40,398 nt of DNA from a virus: positions 1 through 40,398 of IMG/VR virus record IMGVR_UViG_3300046529_000758; one strand, given 5' to 3'. Position 1 is the stretch's first letter. Each line of letters starts with the position of its first letter. Position numbers and translations under genes: made by a program. Below, piece after piece: positions 13,488 through 20,442 of this stretch. The notes below the pieces were generated by a model. It had not been told where the DNA came from, did not search any database, and was given only the letters and a program-made list of their open reading frames with translations.

Positions 13488-14795
13488 ATGAAACGTCTCT
13501 TTCTCGTCGCGTTGGCGCTGCTAGCGACGCTCGCCGCGCACGCGCAAACCGTCACCACCAAGTTCGCGCTGACCAACACCGCGTGGACCGACCTCGGCGC
13601 TGGTCCGATGATGCTGGGCTTCAACGGCGTCGGCGTCTACGCCATCTCAGACGCCACCCCGGCCATCGTGCGCGAAGGGTTCTCCGTCATCGCCGGCGAG
13701 AGCGTGCCGATCTCGACCACGTCGCACGTCTGGGCGATGATGAAGGACACGGCGAACGGCACCGCCTACGTCGCGCCGATCACCGCCGCTTCGGGAGGGA
13801 GCGGCGGCGGCGGCATCACCAGCATCACCGCCGGGACGACGCCGACGACCGGGTTCGCCGCCGGTCAGCTTTTGATGAGCGATGGGGCGAAGACGCAGGC
13901 GGTTAAGCCAGACACGGCTTATGTAAACTGGGGAAGCGCGAGCGTTCCGGTCTATATGGGCGGATCGGCTGCTTCTACTGGTAATTTGACAATTACAAGC
14001 GCCGGTGGTCCGTATGGAGCATACGGGCTTGGCATTAATTTTCCTGATACTGGCACGGCGGGAATTAATATAAACGATGGGGCGGGTCCGACTGGATATG
14101 TCGGGTTTACTTTCAGCAATAACTATACCTACAACGCCGCTGAAGCAGGTATAATGGGCGTTAGTCCGGGGGTACTCGCTGTTCGCACCCCCGCAAACCG
14201 AGCGAATGCTCTCCGCGTCTACAACACGTACACCGACGCCAGCAACGGCGAGTGGGGCGCGATGGACTGGCAGACGACGCCCAATGTGCTGACCATCGGG
14301 ACGCAGGCCAATGGGACGGGGACGGCGCGGAACCTGAAGCTTGTTTCCGGTGCGACAAATATTGCAGATTATGGCATAACCAATGGCGGGTCGTTGACGA
14401 TCGGCGTCGGCGCTTATTCCGCCTTTATAATTCCGACCATAGCTTCCAATTGGAATTTAGGCTCGTCCGCCGTTCCGTGGAATATTATCGTCGGCAACAC
14501 GTTTCAGTCCTCTGGAACCGCGCCAACCATCACCGGATGCACGGCTGGCACCAAAGTTGGCGGCCCGACAGCAGGGACCTTTCAGCTGGGCGCGGCCTGC
14601 GCCGCCGCCGCCACCATCGTCTTTACTGGCATGCCTAACGTAGCCAACGGTTACGCCTGCGACGCCACGAACAGAACCGTTCCCGCCATGCTGGCGCAGC
14701 AAACGGCTTCAACTACGACTGGCTTCACTCTGACTGTCGCAGGCACGTCTGGCGCGTCAGGCAACGTCGTCGGCTGGAAATGTATTGGCTACTAG
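13488..14795 (+). CDS. Signal-peptide protein, paralogous N-terminal module with different passenger
   Basis: A 435-residue protein. Residues 1-19 (MKRLFLVALALLATLAAHA) are a Sec signal peptide. Residues about 21-100 repeat the preceding protein's module (WTDLGAGPMMLGFNG...YAISDATP...SHVWAMMKD...AYVAPIT), then a Gly/Ser linker. The passenger (about 145-340) is beta-rich and fibre-like with no match to the SPRY domain next door. The last 95 residues (GTAPTITGCTAG...GWKCIGY) form a Cys-containing C-terminal domain that I know from phage tail proteins. The middle is lower in GC (13981-14040 has 28/60 against 47/60 at 13801-13860), which suggests passenger replacement. AGGGAG lies before the ATG. 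Confidence 0.75.
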   Translation: MKRLFLVALALLATLAAHAQTVTTKFALTNTAWTDLGAGPMMLGFNGVGVYAISDATPAIVREGFSVIAGESVPISTTSHVWAMMKDTANGTAYVAPITAASGGSGGGGITSITAGTTPTTGFAAGQLLMSDGAKTQAVKPDTAYVNWGSASVPVYMGGSAASTGNLTITSAGGPYGAYGLGINFPDTGTAGININDGAGPTGYVGFTFSNNYTYNAAEAGIMGVSPGVLAVRTPANRANALRVYNTYTDASNGEWGAMDWQTTPNVLTIGTQANGTGTARNLKLVSGATNIADYGITNGGSLTIGVGAYSAFIIPTIASNWNLGSSAVPWNIIVGNTFQSSGTAPTITGCTAGTKVGGPTAGTFQLGAACAAAATIVFTGMPNVANGYACDATNRTVPAMLAQQTASTTTGFTLTVAGTSGASGNVVGWKCIGY

Positions 14796-14808
14796 CGGAG
14801 CAACCCCC

Positions 14809-15156
14809 ATGAAACGCATCCTCCTCGCCGCCATCCTCCTCGCGCCGCTGCCCGCGCTGGCTGAAGACATCACCGTCAGTGTGGGAGCCGTCTCGGAAGT
14901 CTGGACGCTCGCCACGACCGACAGCCAAAAATTCGAGGCATGGGTGAAGACTGCTTACCCGTGTATGCCCCTCGGCTCTGTCCAGTGCAACGATCCGCTC
15001 GACGCTCTCGCTGCTTCCGAAAGCGCGTGGGCCAAGGCGACGCTGCAAGGCACCGCCGACAACGTCACCCGGTTCCAGAACCAAGTCGCCGCTGCGGCGG
15101 CGGTGCAGGCGACCACGCCGATTGGGTTCAATGTAGGGACGAAGGCGAAGAAGTGA
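14809..15156 (+). CDS. Small exported protein with signal peptide
   Basis: A 115-residue protein. Residues 1-18 (MKRILLAAILLAPLPALA) are a Sec signal peptide; it is the third gene in a row opening MKR plus hydrophobic core. An earlier in-frame ATG at 14785 lacks a better ribosome site, while CGGAG precedes 14809. The mature part has two Cys (PCMPLGSVQC, a likely disulfide) and Ala/Gln-rich helix. No family recognised. Its stop overlaps the start of the next membrane protein (TGATG). Confidence 0.65.
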   Translation: MKRILLAAILLAPLPALAEDITVSVGAVSEVWTLATTDSQKFEAWVKTAYPCMPLGSVQCNDPLDALAASESAWAKATLQGTADNVTRFQNQVAAAAAVQATTPIGFNVGTKAKK

Positions 15157-15443
15157 TGATCCCGCTCGCGATCGAGATCCTGTGGTTCATCATCGGCGTC
15201 ATCATTCTCGGCGCCGTGGTGTGGATCGCCCTCTACGTCCTGCATAGCGTCTTCCCCCAAATGCCTGCGGTGGTCGATCGCGCGGTGTGGGGCGTGTTCG
15301 GCATCCTGTGCCTGATCTACGCCCTGATGGTGATTACCGGCCAAGCGCCTTCCTTTCGTCCGCGGCTCTCAGGATCGGCCGGAACTGCCCTTGCCGCGTG
15401 GCGTTCCCGATATCTGCCCGACCTGCGGGGAGTGACGGCATGA
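15156..15443 (+). CDS. Two-TM membrane protein, possible holin
   Basis: A 95-residue protein. TM1 is about residues 4-28 (LAIEILWFIIGVIILGAVVWIAL, in parts), TM2 about 44-63 (GVFGILCLIYALMVITG), then a polar Arg-rich C-terminus. Size and two TMs fit class II holins, and related small proteins are common in phages after endolysins. It is coupled to both neighbours by overlaps. The start is the ATG that shares its A with the preceding stop. Confidence 0.6.
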   Translation: MIPLAIEILWFIIGVIILGAVVWIALYVLHSVFPQMPAVVDRAVWGVFGILCLIYALMVITGQAPSFRPRLSGSAGTALAAWRSRYLPDLRGVTA

Positions 15444-15604
15444 GCGTCAGCCTGATCCTCCTCATCCTCATCCTCGTCATCATCTTCGGCGGCGGTGGGT
15501 ACTACGCCCATGGCGTCTATGGCCCCGCCTACGGCGGCGGCATCGGCATCGTCGGCCTCATTCTGATCATCCTCGTTATCCTGTTCCTGACCGGACACGT
15601 CTAA
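15440..15604 (+). CDS. DUF3309-like membrane peptide
   Basis: A 54-residue peptide: TM1 'SVSLILLILILVIIFGG', a Tyr/Gly loop 'GYYAHGVYGPAYGGGIGI', and TM2 'VGLILIILVILFLTG'. This two-TM pattern with an aromatic/Gly loop matches DUF3309 peptides, common in Rhizobiales and other proteobacteria and of unknown role. A holin-like or membrane-modifying function is possible in this context. Its ATG overlaps the preceding stop. Confidence 0.65.
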   Translation: MSVSLILLILILVIIFGGGGYYAHGVYGPAYGGGIGIVGLILIILVILFLTGHV

Positions 15605-15614
15605 GGAGAGCTCC

Positions 15615-16466
15615 ATGACGATCGGTGACAAGTCCGCTCAGTCCTACGGATGGGGCACGCGCCTGGAGGCGTCCGTCCCTGACGGTGGGCAGATCGTGAT
15701 CCCCACCCCTGGGATCGACCAGCGCTATACCGACACCGAGCACGCCGACATAACCGCCGCCTCGACCGGCAGGGTGTTTCGGGTCGGGCAGGGCATCGAC
15801 GCCGCCTTCGACATGACCGAGGGGGCCGAGGCCGTCACCCTGACCAACCATACCGGCCAGACATGGCCGCAAGGCGACCAGGTCTACATCTTTTGCCCGC
15901 ACGTCCTGGCCGAGGGCGCCAACGAATATGACCTCAAGGGCCAGATATGGGACCTGCAGCAGGCGGTGAGCGCGCTTCAAGGAGGCGGGTCCGGCGGCGA
16001 CTACCTGCCGTTGGCCGGTGGAAAGCTCACGGGACCGCTGACGATTGAGAATGTAAGCGGAACCGCTTTCAAAGTGGTCCCTCCGGGCGGGCTCTACTAT
16101 CCGAGTATCTATGCCTACACGAATGTCGCCACTGGAGGCGTCGAAGTCAAAGGCTGTCCCGACATCGCAAAATCGACGGCTTATTTTGCGGTGATCGGCC
16201 AAACGCAGACCAATCCGAGCTGGAAGATTTTCATGCCCAACGCCGATCCGAAATCGGGCGTCGATACCGGCTCTAATTTCGAGATCCACGCCGTCAGTGA
16301 CGTAGGCTTGGATATGCCGGCGGCGTTGAAGCTAGATCGCGCCACGGGCCGTTTAACCATCAAAGTCCCCACCGACGCTGTGGACGATGCGGCGGCGGCG
16401 GCCGCTGGCGTGCCGGTCGGGGGCGTCTACCGCAATGGCTCGGCGCTGATGGTGCGAGTGGCCTGA
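15615..16466 (+). CDS. Fibre-like structural protein sharing a module with the S74 fibre
   Basis: A 283-residue protein. The N-terminus 'YGWGTRLEASVPDGGQIVIPTPGID' and 'FRVGQGIDAAFDMTEGAEAVTLTNHTG' are beta-rich, followed by 'DYLPLAGGKLTGPLTI', the turn motif found in the 9127 fibre. Residues about 190-255 carry one copy of the repeated module seen four times there (W.I.M.NADPKSGVDTGSNFEI...L.LDRATGRLTI). The C-terminus 'DDAAAAAAGVPVGGVYRNGSALMVRVA' is a tail I know from phage fibre and capsid-associated proteins. A virion role in the tail is inferred. SD is AGGAGA. Confidence 0.75.
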   Translation: MTIGDKSAQSYGWGTRLEASVPDGGQIVIPTPGIDQRYTDTEHADITAASTGRVFRVGQGIDAAFDMTEGAEAVTLTNHTGQTWPQGDQVYIFCPHVLAEGANEYDLKGQIWDLQQAVSALQGGGSGGDYLPLAGGKLTGPLTIENVSGTAFKVVPPGGLYYPSIYAYTNVATGGVEVKGCPDIAKSTAYFAVIGQTQTNPSWKIFMPNADPKSGVDTGSNFEIHAVSDVGLDMPAALKLDRATGRLTIKVPTDAVDDAAAAAAGVPVGGVYRNGSALMVRVA

Positions 16467-17173
16467 TGGCGACCTTCGTCTGGGATCCGGCCGTGCGCTG
16501 GCCTCCGCCGGCCAACATATTGCTTGCGTACGATGTCGTCCCGCCTGACCCGCCTGCGGCGTCACTCAAGGACGGCCCGAACGTGCTACACACATTCTCG
16601 CCAATCCATGACGCCTTGCGCGTCTCGGTCGTGAAGGACGAAGCTTCAACAGAGGAGAAAACGCCAGTGCCCAAGGTCGTCATCGTCGGAGAGCTCTACG
16701 AACAGAATGTCCAGGTCGGCGGCGGGCCGATGCCCGGCGGCGGCGGCCCCGTCGATCCAGGCTATGGCCGCCCGGATTGGGGGCAAGGCCATCCCGGCAA
16801 CCGCCCCCCAGGGAGTTGGTCAGGCAATTACCCGAGCGGCGGCCCCGTCTATCCCGGCGGCCCTACGGACCCCGGCTATGGCCAGGGATCAGTCGGCGGA
16901 CATCCCGGCAACCGGCCCCCAGGCTCATGGGAAGGCCACCCCGGCAACCGACCGCCGGGAAGCTGGAGCGGCGAATATCCGAGCGGTCAGCCCGTGCCAG
17001 GCGGCGAGCGCCCCGACAACTCGCTCCCCGAATTGCCGCAAGGCGGCACCGATGTGCCTGCTGACGAGTTTCAGCCTGAGCCGCCGCCGGAGGACATCTA
17101 CTCCCAGGTCGTCGTGTCGGTCTGGGATCCCAGGACGACAAGCTGGACCACCAAGTCCTATCCGCCGCGCTGA
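16466..17173 (+). CDS. Gly/Pro-rich repeat protein
   Basis: A 235-residue protein with a normal N-terminus (1-75, FVWDPAVRWPPPANILLAYD...) and C-terminus (215-235, VVVSVWDPRTTSWTTKSYPPR) around a low-complexity middle. The middle has three copies of 'GHPGNRPPGSW' with 'SG(N/E)YPSG' after two of them (DNA copies start near 16787, 16898 and 16934). It is probably disordered. No known family. Its ATG shares an A with the preceding stop, so it belongs to the same coupled group. Confidence 0.65.
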   Translation: MATFVWDPAVRWPPPANILLAYDVVPPDPPAASLKDGPNVLHTFSPIHDALRVSVVKDEASTEEKTPVPKVVIVGELYEQNVQVGGGPMPGGGGPVDPGYGRPDWGQGHPGNRPPGSWSGNYPSGGPVYPGGPTDPGYGQGSVGGHPGNRPPGSWEGHPGNRPPGSWSGEYPSGQPVPGGERPDNSLPELPQGGTDVPADEFQPEPPPEDIYSQVVVSVWDPRTTSWTTKSYPPR

Positions 17174-17188
17174 GAAAGGATAACCGCC

Positions 17189-17755
17189 ATGGCCAACCAT
17201 CAGCCCCCGAAACCCCCGCCCGGCAAGCCGCCGCAGCACACTCCCCCCAAGTCGACGGCGACGCACCAACCGCCCCCTGCCCCGCCGAGGCAGCCGACGC
17301 AGCCCGCCCCCCACCACGGCGAGCCTCAGCAACCGCTGCAGCCGCCGTTGCCGCCCGCGCAGTCGTCGCCGCCGCGGCAACCGGCCCCCGACCCGCCGCC
17401 AATGCCCGACGCGCCGCAGGGGCGCGACAACCCCTCGCGGGAGGATGACCCGAACGCTGCGGTGGCCCTCACCCCAGAGCAGGCGACGGGGCTCGTCACC
17501 ACCCCGCAACCGCCGAAGAAGTACCGCAGGCCTTTGCCCCAGCCCGGCGACAACGACTATGTCTCCGGCCAGCCCGTCAACGAGGAAGAGGCCGCGCGCG
17601 TCGAGCAGGAGGATGAGGAGCGCTACAACCGCGCCTTGGCCCTCGCCAGGGAGGCGGAGGCCAGACGGTCCCCCGCAGCCGCCAACCCGCCCCAGCGCGA
17701 GCAACACCCAGCCTCGCCCCCGCCCAGGAACCCTAAAGGAGATAAAGACAAATGA
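17189..17755 (+). CDS. Proline-rich disordered protein
   Basis: A 188-residue protein with an AAGGA ribosome site. The first 80 residues are Pro/Gln/Ala rich; residues about 85-165 are more ordered (PNAAVALTPEQATGLVT, EEEAARVEQEDEERYNRALALAREAE is a clear helix), then a basic tail. The gene's second and third reading frames are also open, as expected for GC-rich low-complexity sequence, but the ribosome site and overlap with the next ATG support this frame. No family recognised. Confidence 0.6.
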   Translation: MANHQPPKPPPGKPPQHTPPKSTATHQPPPAPPRQPTQPAPHHGEPQQPLQPPLPPAQSSPPRQPAPDPPPMPDAPQGRDNPSREDDPNAAVALTPEQATGLVTTPQPPKKYRRPLPQPGDNDYVSGQPVNEEEAARVEQEDEERYNRALALAREAEARRSPAAANPPQREQHPASPPPRNPKGDKDK

Positions 17756-18027
17756 TCAAGATCGACCCGAAACACCCAGGTCAGTCGACTGCGGGCGATG
17801 ACTTCTGCGATCCGCACGGACACGCTGGCGGCCCCGGCTCTGGCCCGCACGCCGGCCTTGGCCGCAGCGACGACGGCACGTTCAACAACTCTTCGTTTTC
17901 GCTCGGCGGGCGTAGCCCCGACGGCGAGGACATGGTGGCGAAGTACCGTCCGAAAGGGCGCTCCTCCAGTTCGGATGAGATCCCCGAGGGCTACGAGCTG
18001 AACGAGGACGGGACCGACTACGCTTAA
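17752..18027 (+). CDS. Small His/Gly/Ser-rich protein
   Basis: A 91-residue protein overlapping the preceding stop (ATGA), with AAGGAG upstream. The N-terminus is His/Gly rich (HPGQSTAGDDFCDPHGHAGG), then 'GRSDDGTFNNSSFSLGGRS', ending 'EGYELNEDGTDYA'. No family recognised. Its last codons have a duplicate at 18460-18489 (see that entry). Confidence 0.55.
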   Translation: MIKIDPKHPGQSTAGDDFCDPHGHAGGPGSGPHAGLGRSDDGTFNNSSFSLGGRSPDGEDMVAKYRPKGRSSSSDEIPEGYELNEDGTDYA

Positions 18028-18039
18028 AGGAGAAACGAG

Positions 18040-18441
18040 ATGCCAGGTGTTGAAGCGCAGGCGATCGTCGCGCCGGTGAGTGCGGCTGACCTGACCTATA
18101 TCCAGGGACATCCGACCGCCGTCGTCAAAGGGCAGAAGCCTCGCCTCAAGGTGGTCAAGCAGAACCATGCCGCGGGCCTTCCAGTCTGCACCGTGGCGCC
18201 TGCGGTGACCGGCACGGTGACGGTCGGCCAGGTCCTGACCTCGAACACCGGGACCTGGCTGAACTCGCCGACCTACGCCTACCAGTGGCGGCGGGCCGGG
18301 AAGGGGAATATTTCCTCCGCGACGGCGGCGACCTACACCCTCGCCGCCGCCGACCAGGGCTACGTCGTCGAATGCGAGGTTACCGCGACTAACGGCGCTG
18401 GCTCCGCGACCACCAAGAGCAATGGGTCATTGGTGCCGTGA
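18040..18441 (+). CDS. Ig-like domain protein
   Basis: A 133-residue protein, AAGGAG before the ATG. Residues about 52-130 match bacterial/phage Ig-like repeats: 'APAVTGTVTVGQVLTSNTGTW', 'PTYAYQWRRAGKGNISSATAATYTLAAADQGYVVECEVTATN' in parts (W at the core, then Y.L...D.G....C.V.A.N). Such domains decorate phage heads or tails and bind host-surface glycans weakly. The N-terminal 45 residues are not recognised. It lies in the group between tail and terminase genes. Confidence 0.75.
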   Translation: MPGVEAQAIVAPVSAADLTYIQGHPTAVVKGQKPRLKVVKQNHAAGLPVCTVAPAVTGTVTVGQVLTSNTGTWLNSPTYAYQWRRAGKGNISSATAATYTLAAADQGYVVECEVTATNGAGSATTKSNGSLVP

Positions 18442-18459
18442 ACGGAAAAGGGGCGAACG

Positions 18460-18489
18460 GTGAACGAAGACGGGACCGGCTATGCCTGA
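18460..18489 (+). pseudogene. Nine-codon remnant duplicating the end of the 17752 gene
   Basis: From GTG 18460 the sequence reads V-N-E-D-G-T-G-Y-A-stop, almost the same as the end of the 17752-18027 protein (NEDGTDYA-stop). DNA similarity is high across this stretch. It looks like the leftover of a duplicated gene, lying directly before and overlapping the start of the 18482 gene. Confidence 0.45.
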
Positions 18490-18880
18490 TGTGCCGATGA
18501 CGCTGGCGCAGATTGCGCAGCCCCCTCCTGCGACGATTGATTCGCTCAATTTAACGCCGCAGGAGCAGTACCTTTATCAGATGCACCTGCAAAACCTGCT
18601 TGGGCCTGGCGGCGTGACCAACTTTAATGGCAGCCGTTCGACCCTGCGACAGATGAGTACGGATGCTAACGGCCGGACCTACAATGTGCCGACCGTATGG
18701 GGCGGCCGCATCCTGCCCCCGGATCAGGCGATGGCGCAGGCGCGGCAAGCTGGGCTGAGTAATTTTCCCGCTTACGCCAACCCAGACCAGGCCGAGGCGC
18801 GCTATCAGCAAATGCATGGTTTCATGGATCAGGATGTCCAGAGGGCCAGAACGCTGCCGCTGCCTCTGGGGTCCTGGTGA
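18482..18880 (+). CDS. Phage protein upstream of terminase, unknown function
   Basis: A 132-residue protein. After a Pro-rich start, residues about 60-125 carry 'STDANGRTYNVPTVWGGRILPPDQAMAQARQAGL' and 'FPAYANPDQAEARYQQMHGFMDQD'. This 'N.PT.W.G..L....A...A...G...P.Y....EA....MH..M..D' pattern is a small domain that recurs in phages, often fused to or near virion lysozymes and internal proteins. No enzymatic residues are evident. Its stop overlaps the TerL start. Confidence 0.65.
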   Translation: MPDVPMTLAQIAQPPPATIDSLNLTPQEQYLYQMHLQNLLGPGGVTNFNGSRSTLRQMSTDANGRTYNVPTVWGGRILPPDQAMAQARQAGLSNFPAYANPDQAEARYQQMHGFMDQDVQRARTLPLPLGSW

Positions 18881-20442
18881 TGAACGAGGACGACAAGCGA
18901 CGCCTACTGCTGACCCGCAAGAAGGCGATCCTCCAAGCGCGCGATCAACTGATCCCGTTCGCGCGCTACATGGCGCCCGACCCTGACTTGAGGGCCGACG
19001 CCACGCGCTCGGCCTATGAGGTGGCGCGGCACCACCGGGTGATCGCCGCGGCGCTCGAGGAGGTCGAAGCCGGGAGGATCAAGCGGTTGATCATTTCCTG
19101 CCCGCCCAGGCACGGCAAGACCCGCTTGGCCAGCATGCTGTTCCCGGCGTGGTATCTCGGCCGCAACCCGCAAAAGAGCGTGGTGTTCGCCACCTACAAC
19201 GACAAATACGCCGTGGACGTCGGCGGGGTGGTCAAGGCCCTGCTGCAGAGCCCGCTCTACGCCCATGTCTTCCCCGAGCTCAAGCTCGACTATGGCGGGG
19301 CCTCCGCCGACCGCCTGCGCATCGCCGGAGGAGGCGATATGTTCTGCGTCGGCGTCGGGGGCACCCTCACCGGCCGCGGCGGCGATATCAATCTCCTCGA
19401 CGATCCGATCAAGAACCGCCAAGAGGCGGACTCCCTCATCGTGCGCGACAAGTTATGGTCCTGGTATCAGAACGTGTTCCGCACCCGCATGATGACCCAG
19501 GAAGCGCGCCTGGTGCTGATCGCCACGCGGTGGTCGGAGGACGACCTGATCGGCCGCCATATCGATCCCGCCAACCCGCACTACAACGAAGAAGAAGCCA
19601 GGACCTGGAAGATCATCAACCTCCCGGCTCTGGCTGAGGAGGATGACCCGCTCGGGCGCGCGATCGACCAGCCGCTGTGGCCCGAGCGATTCGCCGAGCC
19701 GTTCCTGGCCGACCAGCGCCGGAGCGACCCGCGAGGCTTCACCGCCCTCTACCAGGGCAGGCCGACGCCGGCCGAAGGCAGTTTCTTCAAGAGCGGCTTC
19801 CTGCGCACCTACAACAAGATGAGCGACATGCCGCCGCCGGAGGCGATGCGCTTCTACGGCGCGAGCGACTTCGCGGTAGCGACCCGGCAGGAGAACGACA
19901 AGTCCTGCCACATGGTGATCGGCGTCGACGTCGACGACAACATCTGGGTCATGCCCGACATTGTGTGGTCGCGCCTGCCGGCGGACATGAGCATCAACGC
20001 CGTCATCCACTTGATGGCGAAATACAAGCCGATGTTTTGGTGGGGCGAGCGCGGCACCATCTCGAAGAGCATCGGCCCGTTCCTGCGCAAGCAGATGCAG
20101 GAGAAGCGGGTCTATTGCTCGATCGACGAGATCACCCCGGTGGCCGACAAGCTCGCCCGCGCGCAGAGCATCAACGCCCGCATGAGCATGGGGAGGGTGT
20201 GGTTCCCCGGCTTCACCCGCTGGTGGGCGGACGCCCGTGAGCAACTGCTTAAGTTCCCGCATTCCGGGCAGGACGATCTGGTCGATGCGCTGTCGCTGGT
20301 GGGCCTGGGGCTGATGAAGCAGATTCCGGCCAAGGGCAAGCCCAAGCCCAAGGCGATCGAACCGGGAGTGTTTACGTTGGGCTGGGTGAAGGCTCAGACC
20401 AAGCGTGCGGAGCGTGAAGCGCGTCTAGCGAGTGGATGGTGA
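18877..20442 (+). CDS. terL: Terminase large subunit
   Basis: A 521-residue packaging motor. Walker A is 'SCPPRHGKT' (residues 74-82), Walker B 'INLLDDP' with Asp175/Asp176, and the coupling motif is near 'LIATRWSEDDLIGRH'. The RNase H-like nuclease begins around 'GASDFAV' with Asp331; late acidic residues are 'SGQDDLVDALSLVG' (Asp466, Asp467, Asp470). It hydrolyses ATP to drive DNA into the prohead and cuts concatemers. Length is normal for the family. The ATG overlaps the preceding stop, and its TGA overlaps the portal start. No adjacent small terminase is evident. Confidence 0.95.
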   Translation: MMNEDDKRRLLLTRKKAILQARDQLIPFARYMAPDPDLRADATRSAYEVARHHRVIAAALEEVEAGRIKRLIISCPPRHGKTRLASMLFPAWYLGRNPQKSVVFATYNDKYAVDVGGVVKALLQSPLYAHVFPELKLDYGGASADRLRIAGGGDMFCVGVGGTLTGRGGDINLLDDPIKNRQEADSLIVRDKLWSWYQNVFRTRMMTQEARLVLIATRWSEDDLIGRHIDPANPHYNEEEARTWKIINLPALAEEDDPLGRAIDQPLWPERFAEPFLADQRRSDPRGFTALYQGRPTPAEGSFFKSGFLRTYNKMSDMPPPEAMRFYGASDFAVATRQENDKSCHMVIGVDVDDNIWVMPDIVWSRLPADMSINAVIHLMAKYKPMFWWGERGTISKSIGPFLRKQMQEKRVYCSIDEITPVADKLARAQSINARMSMGRVWFPGFTRWWADAREQLLKFPHSGQDDLVDALSLVGLGLMKQIPAKGKPKPKAIEPGVFTLGWVKAQTKRAEREARLASGW

